Below are positions 57,791 to 64,000 of a stretch of DNA of 64,000 bases, piece by piece. The stretch comes from Linum tenue (lineage: Eukaryota > Streptophyta > Magnoliopsida > Malpighiales > Linaceae). The translations under genes and the position numbers were made by a program. Below the pieces are notes generated by a model. It saw nothing but the letters and a program-made list of their open reading frames with translations. It ran no database searches and was not told the DNA's origin. The stretch covers positions 52,348,066 to 52,412,065 of the forward strand of contig CAMGYJ010000006.1 of assembly GCA_946122785.1 (NCBI GenBank). Reading direction: 5' to 3'. Positions within the stretch are counted from its first letter, which is position 1, and each line of letters opens with the position of its first letter.

Positions 57791-58713
57791 AGTGGTATCA
57801 GAGCCTGGTTGATCTTTGGGTTATTTGAAACTGTCTATGTGGATTTTGGGATCACGCTGCTGGTTGCTAGATTGATTGATTGGAAGTTGCTGTTTGCATC
57901 GTTCCTTTGGCGTCAGAGCATCGGGTTGGTTCTTTGGAATTCGTCGTTGTTGATTTGAAAAGGTTGGATTTCCTGCTTTGGGGTAGGATTATTGTGATTA
58001 TTAATCACAATTGTTTGCCGCCAATTCTGGAGCAGAAGCAGACGAAGTGGCATTGGTGAAGTTTTGTTTTATTTGGAGTTCTGATTATTATCACAATTTG
58101 GAGTAATCACAATTCATTAGCATTTGCGGAAGTTGCCTCTAACGTTTGTCTCGTTATGGACTTTGAAATTTGGTGTTTCCTTGGAGTTGAAGTTTGAGTT
58201 GGGAACTTTTGTGAACGATTGACACCAAGCTCCGTTGAGGTGGTTGGTTAGGGTTTGACAGAATTTTGGTTATTGTATCGGTGTGGTGGTTAGAAACTCC
58301 GATCATCAAGGATGTTTGCTATGGATTTGAAGATTGAAAAGTTAATTCGAGTTGTAAGTTTGGAGTTAGAGATACATTTTATATTGGCGTTATGGATGGA
58401 AATAACACCAAACTGCAGGTTCAGCATGGCAAGTTCCAACAAGGGTTGGACTTGCTGCATGTTTTGATTTGTTGATCGCCCTTAGGGGCATTTGGAGGAA
58501 GGGGAGATTCTGGTACATTTGGAGATTAGAAGAGTTTGGTGTTTGGAAATTTTGGTTGAATTTGAGTTTGGCGATTTTCATCGCGTTTGAGTTTGGTGAT
58601 TTCGATCACATCTGGGTCATCTAGCAACTTTGGTTGCATCTGGTACATCTGGCAACTTTGGTTGCGTCTGGTACATCTGGTATTTGAGAGAGAATTCAAG
58701 TCAAGGTGGAGAT

Positions 58714-59073
58714 TGTTAGAATATGACTTGAATTTGATTTGGGTTAGTTTTGTGTTTTGAGCCTATTTTGTTTGGGCTTTGTTTTGGCCTTTTCCTTGTA
58801 TGTTTGGAAAAGGTGTTTGGTTTTCTGTTTGGGATTAGGAGAAGAGTTCTATAAATACTCTTCATCACCATAGTCTGTAGAAAGGTCAGTCAGGTTAGTT
58901 TGTTTGGTTTGTCCGTTTGGAATTTGGTTTGTAACCTGTACTCTCCTCAAATTAGTGAAATTTGTTCTCCTCTGCCCGTGGATTAGCTAGCACACATTGT
59001 GTTAGTGAACCACGTTAAATTTGTGTTCTTTCGTGTTGGTTTGGATTATCGATTGCACGCTTCTGTTCTGACA
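58714..59073 (+). repeat. 3' LTR of the TRIM-like element
   Basis: Second LTR, preceded by a polypurine tract and by a short tandem repeat (CATCTGG..ACTTTGGTTGC units, 58610-58690). Confidence 0.88.
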
Positions 59074-59185
59074 GTTGTTTTTAGTAGTTATATTGTTATG
59101 TTATGAATTACTTATCGTAGTAAATATGGCCGATGTTATGAATTACTGGAATTATGCTAATAGTTACTTATTGTAAATTGTAGAT

Positions 59186-60640
59186 ATGGGTAAATTCAAG
59201 AAGTTTCAGCTTATTATTCGGTGGAATGGAAGGGTTACAAACTCTGCATAGGGATTGATTATGAGGACGGTATATCCACTATGCTGAAAATTGAGCCGCG
59301 TTTAAATTTTCAAGAACTCTGTGATATTTGTGCAGACAGGGTTTGTACGAGCGGACAGACGAGACTTGGTAAAATTAGTTACCGGTATCCATGTATGAGT
59401 ACTAGCGGGCTTGTGTACCAAGAAGTTGTCATAAATGATGATGATGCAGTTACGATGATGTTACAGTTCCTAAGCAATAACGGGATGCGGCAAGCAGAGG
59501 TGTATGTTGAGACCGAGGTGGTCGGTGAAAATCATTCTCACGAGTATTCTTATGATGATGGTTTTGCAGGAGGGTACGGATGGGGTGGTAGTTCGAGCAA
59601 CTACGAAGGAGGTGGTTATACATGAGGTTACGGAGAGGGTGGTAGTTCAATCAAATACGGTGGAGGTAGTAGTGCAGGATGGGTGCCATCGGAAGAATAC
59701 TCGCAACAGGATCAACCTGCCGATGGCGTTCAATGGCCTGCTTGGGGGCCTGAGTGGGCTGAAATCGAGAATACCATTCGAGCAGGGCGTACTTCACGTG
59801 AGCGAGAAGACAATGTTGGTGATGGTGGTCATGTTGATCCTTCTGGGCCGAGCTATCCATTAGACTCGAGCGACGATGATACTGAGGAAGATTTGAGATT
59901 AGTGAGAGAGGAGGAAGATACTGATGATAACGACGACGATGCGGTATTTCGTGAGGCACCGACGCCATACTACACACAGGTTCCAACTCAATTTTTACAT
60001 AGTTAGAATGATGCCCCCGAATTTGTCCCTATGCTAGTGTATAATCCGACGGCCAATTTGGAGGTGGGTATGGCATTCTCATCGAAGGACGCTGTGCAAG
60101 ATGCCTTTACCGAAGAGGCCTTGAGGCGTAATTTCGAGGGGAAGGTAAAATATTCTGACAGTAAACAATTACATGTCATATGCAAGAATGATGCAGAGGG
60201 CTGTACGTGGGAACTGCGGGCTGCAAATATGAAGAGAAAGGGTGCTTGGGTGATTCGAAAAGCTGAGACCAACCACACTTGCTCCTCGTCCATACGTTCC
60301 CAGGATCACAGGCAACTTAAAGCAAAGAAAATTGGGAGAACTATTAAGCACCTTATCGAAGCACAACCAGATATCAAGGTCAAAGCTATCATGGCCGAGG
60401 TGAAGGATCGACTTTCTTACACGATAAGGTACAAAAAAGCATGGCATGGAAAGTAGAAAGCCATGGCTGAGGTGTATGGTGATTGGGAGGATTCGTATGC
60501 CACTCCACGATGTGCCAGCAGATCAATGGTACCTTGCACAACCACAACTCGTGATCCTGGGGGTGTCTGAGATGATGCAGCTCGACTACTTCACGTGGAT
60601 ATGGATCCCATGTAACCTATACTTATTAAAAATTTGCACT
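59186..60640 (+). pseudogene. MULE transposase (mudrA-like) N-terminal part, decayed
   Basis: The start MGKFKKFQLIIRWNG at 59186 is followed by a frameshift into a frame that runs from 59221 to beyond 60450. It has a PB1-like N-terminus (KLCIGIDYEDGIS, ELCDICADRV), a Gly/Tyr-rich and acidic linker (DDDTEEDLRLVREEEDTDD), then the MuDR DNA-binding type domain: LEVGMAFSSKDAVQDAF, HVICKNDAEGCTWELRA, HTCSS and AWHGK-KAMAEVYGDWEDSY. In-frame stops lie at 59623-59625, 60004-60006 and 60454-60456. The DDE core and SWIM finger are absent. It is a dead 5' fragment of an autonomous Mutator-like element, and a Copia-type element has landed just upstream. Confidence 0.8.
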
Positions 60641-60799
60641 TAGTGTCCATTTACATTGAAAAACCTTAAATTGTTAAAATATGATAAAACATGATTACCT
60701 GGTTCCACCAAGGCTTATCTAACTCAAAACGATAAAACAGTAAAAAGTGCTCAGGTTGATGGTCGTTTGTATTTGCTCGTATCCACCTTGTAAGTAAAA

Positions 60800-61075
60800 G
60801 AAAAGAATAAATTTAATTGAAATATAGCTAAGCATGGAATAAATATAAATTAGGCTAAGTACGAACTAAATTTAATTGAAATATAGTTAAGTACGGAATA
60901 AAATTAAATTAGGCTAAGTATGGAATAAACTTAATTTAAATATAGTTAAGCATGGAATAAAATTAAATTAGGATAAGTACGAAATAAACTTAATTTAAAT
61001 ATAGCTAAGTATGGAATAAAATTAATTTAAATATAGCTAAGCATGGAATAAAATTAAATTAGGCTAAGTACGGAA
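60800..61075. repeat. Tandem repeat, ~58-bp units
   Basis: About four to five units combine AATTTAAATATAGCTAAGCA, TGGAATAAAATTAAATTAGG and CTAAGTACGGAATAAACTT with small changes. One unit is shortened. The array abuts the 3' end of the PMD pseudogene. Confidence 0.8.
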
Positions 61076-61682
61076 TCAACTTACTTGACACCGTAGGGGA
61101 GATTTTGCACAAAGTGTAGCTCATCATCTGCTCTCCGATATGGACGTGGGTCTTCAGGTGCGAACATTGGAAGATGCTCCTATACCCAGTGCTGGAGGAT
61201 GAACATCGCAGCACCAGCTTGTTTCGCTCCCAACTTCGAGCAAGTACACAGCTCCCGTATACGCCAGCTAACACGACTGATCCCCAACTCTTTTCCCCTA
61301 TTGCGTCCCAATCACCAAGGAGCAAGTCCAACCATATGCCTTGAATCCACCGGTTTGCCTTGTCGGGGAACAGAAATCCACCGACCAAACCAATGAGGTA
61401 GATGCGTGCATAGCGCTCCACTTGATCTTCCGGTGTCTCGTTGTCGATGGCCACCTCATTTTGGATGTGAGTAACGAGCCACGAGACTGACACTTGTCCC
61501 GCATTCAATGGTGGATGCCCCCGTCCTTGAATTGGTGTGGGGGTCGGCATGTCAAAGCCCAAACGATCACGAATGAGCGTCCTAATAGGGCAAAAGCGTA
61601 ATGCCTCAATCCTATCTCGTAGTAAAACCGGAAAGTCTGGGTATCGTCTCTCAGGGACTGGTACAACCTTATGATTTATCAA
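61059..61682 (-). pseudogene. Plant mobile domain (PMD) protein, broken
   Basis: The minus-strand frame carries VSVSWLVTHIQNE near 61470, VERYARIYLIGLVGGFLFPD near 61400, WIQGIWLDLLLGDWDAIGEKSWGSVVLA near 61320, all typical of the PMD found in MAIN/MAIL-like proteins and in several plant transposons. After LAGVY the family sequence continues in another frame (ELCTCSKLGAKQAGAAMFIL near 61230), then meets a stop where Trp is expected (QHWV-stop-EHLPMFAPEDPRPY near 61170). So there is one frameshift and one nonsense change. It lies tail to tail with the MULE transposase fragment and may have been carried by the same element. Confidence 0.75.
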
Positions 61683-61718
61683 TTCTGTGGAGCAAACTAT
61701 AGGTGAAAATGGTTTGGT

Positions 61719-62982
61719 TGATGAAATTATTATCTAATAGAAAAATAATTAAATAAAACAAGCAAGTTAAAATGGTCGGGATAAATTCAATGGAGAAAGC
61801 TCTGGGAGAAACACCGGGACTCGCTACCTATCATATCCAAATTAATTCATATATTCCAATCAATTTAATCCATATCTCTACCGTGCTAGCTATCCCTGTC
61901 GGGAATTACTACGTACTAAACAATTAATTCAAATCCTACTATCGTAACTCAATGAATTAACTGTTTAGCCTAAAGACCGATATCCCAATTAAGACCGCAT
62001 AACACCTTATTTAATCCGCTGTCGCTTCGATAAGTTACTATGTCACATGAAATATGTTCAGTTATTAGGGTTTCACTGTTGCTAATAACCTAATTAACTA
62101 CAAATCATTGTATTGGTGGCCAGTCAACACAAAGCATTAAGCAATTTCATGCAATAGAGATTGGAAGAAAAGAAATATGAATCATCCATCAAGTATAGAA
62201 ATAGCTACATCCTATGGTGTTTCCCCCAGAAATTGGGGTTTAGTTCATGACGAAAATAAAACACACAATCATGTTCTTGTTCATCATGATGATAATTAAA
62301 CAAAAGAGAACGAAAATACTCGAAAATAAAACACACAATCATGTTCTTGTCCATGCACACGATCGCCGCCAAGCGCTGCTGCTTCCTGTTCCCGTGTCGC
62401 CTGCTGCTCACTCTCTCCCCAATCGCCAATTCCTTCCCGATCCCCCAGTCTCCGTGTCGTCCCCTATTAATTTATATGCGGCCTACTCTCATGATTCTCC
62501 CGCTTCTGTGTCCAAATAATTATCCCCTCTATTTCCATGTCCCAGACTAGAGGACAAAAAAGATGGGCCAGAAAAATTCCCAAAAGACTTTCGTTCCCCC
62601 AAAGCAATTCCTGGTCCACGTCCTCTCCACAAAAGGACAACGGAGATGGGCCAAGTAATTCCCAAGCGTCCAAATCTCCTCCAACAAGAAGTTTCATGCC
62701 GAGCTGCTTACGGAAAGCCGAGTGGGCCGGTAAAACTATGTTTTAATTTGTTGGGCTTCAAGTCCGAGTCGTACTCGCCATCTGCTGCTTCTGACAACTA
62801 CCTGTGCTGCCATTTATCTTTATTTCTTCACCTAAAGCACATCAAAATTATAACACATGATGGTAATGGTCTTATAACCATTCCAGAGTCAGTTGGCCTT
62901 AAAACAAGCATTATATGTCTCAAACATATTATGAAATAATCACATTAAGCACATGTAATCAATATGTTTTCGACAATTATCA
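61719..62982 (-). repeat. LTR of a second Athila-type element
   Basis: On the minus strand it starts TGATAATTGTCGAAAACAT at 62982, next to an AGTGTAGGG purine tract, and is placed to end ATAATTTCATCA at 61719, about 1.26 kb. The start resembles TGATAGACCATTGATTG of the first element. Within it, near 62240-62340, the phrase AAATAAAACACACAATCATG is repeated. No target duplication could be checked because the other end lies outside the window. Confidence 0.5.
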
Positions 62983-64000
62983 CAACCCTACACTCAATAC
63001 TTGCTTGTCTCTAAGCAACGACTTAGACAAGAGAACGATAATTGGAGAAACACAAAACATACCACAGAGACACAAACTTACTCAAGACACATGACGCACG
63101 ACACACAGAACACAACATCAACACAAGAAATTTACCCTTGTACTCTCGTGATAATCAGTAGTTTCTTTCTCAATTGATGAGTTGTGCTTTAATGATCATA
63201 CCTTTCACCCCACACTCAAGGTCTTTCAACCCTTTACCATTGACTGACTCAAATCCACCAAAAATTCAATTAGCGAGCACTCAATTCAGGTCGTCGGTAG
63301 TGGGTGATTAACAACTTATAGTGCAACAATTATTAGGAGAATCTGACCACATCAGTGAGGTGCATATCTCGTGAGGACAATCTGGCTTACTCACACCAAT
63401 CATAAGCAATTAACTAAGCACAAGTCTCGAAAACAAATGGAGGAAGCTTTTAGCAAACTTGGTTTTTTACTTTAAGCACATAACTACCTTTCTGACAAGG
63501 AGATTCTTTCTCTCTTTCTGATTTTGCTTGCCGATTTGTCGTAATTAGTACAAGTGGGATTTGTTTCTTACTACCGGTGCCGAGCAAGAGCAATTTATGC
63601 TTCTTGGCACTCGCATAAAGGCTTCTTTCAACTCCTTTTCCTCGGTCCATGTGGAGGGTCACTGCACATCCTCAAATGGCACTTCACTCAACGGGGAATC
63701 GTACTTGATAAGCAGCATCGTACGGTCGCGAACCGATGCTCAGTTGAACCTTTCCTAATCCCCCTGTGCAATGAGTGATTGCCTCACACGATTTTGGCAT
63801 TTTACTCACACTTTAATTGTTATGGCAACTTTCTTATATTTTACTTGTCAGGTAGGATTTTTCTTCTTATAAAGATACAGTTCACCCCATCTAAAACATT
63901 CAAAAAGGAGAGACTCATTGCAAAGTCAAAAGCCCACAAGAGATGCAAGTAAGCACGACATCCAAACATGTCGAATGGTCAATGTTCTCCACCTAACTAC
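62983..64000 (-). mobile_element. 3' internal region of a second Athila-type element (runs off the window)
   Basis: Non-coding sequence with the same layout as 48249-49200: TACTTGCTTGTCTCTAAG near 63000, CAACTCCTTTTCCTC near 63630, GTGGAGGGTCA near 63650 and TGTGCAATGAGTGATT near 63766. The internal genes would lie beyond 64000. Confidence 0.55.

Larger units (their letters stand above)
57430..59073 (+). mobile_element. Non-autonomous Copia-type LTR element (TRIM-like)
   Basis: Two direct LTRs, 57430-57790 and 58714-59073 (about 360 bp), start TGTTAGAATATGACTTG and end TTCTGTTCTGACA, with only a handful of differences by eye. Directly after the first LTR lies TGGTATCAGAGCC (57793-57805), the classic initiator-methionine tRNA primer site. 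The second LTR is preceded by the purine tract CAAGGTGGAGAT. Each LTR has a TATA-like CTATAAATACTC. Flanks GTTAT and GTTGT differ by one base. The roughly 920-bp interior has no gag or pol, so movement would need enzymes from another element. Confidence 0.88.

Noticed and set aside
57181..61719. A complete MULE with TIRs spanning this interval
   Set aside because: GGTGAAAAT occurs near both edges (57190, 61702), but in direct, not inverted, orientation, and gag does not resume on the right.
1..64000. CRISPR arrays, operons, bacterial promoters or rRNA genes
   Set aside because: Nothing of the kind was seen; introns and plant transposons show nuclear plant DNA. The tandem arrays lack the spacing of CRISPR repeats.
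1..64000. Functional tRNA genes
   Set aside because: B-box-like matches (near 26665) lack a foldable cloverleaf by eye, so no tRNA gene is called.

Overview
This window is nuclear DNA from a flowering plant, almost certainly a eudicot. Spliced genes with GT-AG introns, plant LINEs with a C-terminal RNase H, Athila-type Ty3/gypsy elements, hAT and Mutator elements and Tourist-like MITEs all occur together. I could not identify the species. Gene density is low: two convincing protein-coding genes in 64 kb, with old and young mobile elements, many nested, filling most of the rest.

Genes. (1) On the minus strand, 12672-14613, a four-exon gene encodes a membrin-type Golgi Qb-SNARE of about 230 residues. 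It is probably intact. A Tourist-like MITE lies in its last intron, and the poly(A) tail of a decayed LINE sits about 170 bp upstream of its start codon. (2) On the plus strand, 38302-44892, a gene modelled with 14 exons encodes an RRP6-like nuclear exosome 3'-5' exonuclease of about 939 residues, closest in layout to plant RRP6L2. It has a full DEDD-Y active site and an HRDC domain. Its short upstream region carries a telo-box and a hAT MITE with a perfect target duplication.

Layout. 0-3.4 kb: Ty3/gypsy chromovirus remnants and an LTR-like piece. 3.4-12.5 kb: AT-rich DNA with several TIR elements, a foldback element and a minisatellite. 12.7-14.6 kb: membrin. 14.8-18.8 kb: LINE ORF2 remnant (minus). 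18.8-22.7 kb: an unclassified repeat holding a hAT element (8-bp duplication CTTAATCC), which holds a Mutator-like element (10-bp duplication ACGAGTTGCA). 22.7-29.4 kb: AT-rich DNA with a 0.5-kb segment duplicated in direct orientation, a tRNA-SINE-like stretch and a G-box-bearing segment without a recognised gene. 29.5-36.6 kb: two LINE fragments (ORF1, ORF2), each split by a hAT element, with a solo LTR between them. 36.8-38.06 kb: two copies of one hAT MITE family. 38.3-44.9 kb: RRP6L. 46.4-57.2 kb: an LTR-like fragment, then a 5'-truncated Athila-lineage retrotransposon (minus) with gag, pol and an extra downstream ORF. 57.2-61.7 kb: a decayed MULE transposase N-terminus, a small non-autonomous Copia-type LTR element with two nearly identical LTRs and an initiator-Met PBS, a ~60-bp tandem array and a broken plant mobile domain (PMD) gene. 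61.7-64 kb: the LTR and 3' internal region of a second Athila-type element that leaves the window.

I found no convincing new biological system. The observations best worth following are the doubly nested DNA transposons with exact duplications, the repeated near-palindrome AATACCCGGTCGGGTATT in the Athila element, the MULE/PMD pair, the GC-rich cargo of a Mutator-like element, and the duplicated G-box segment at 27.6-27.8 kb.
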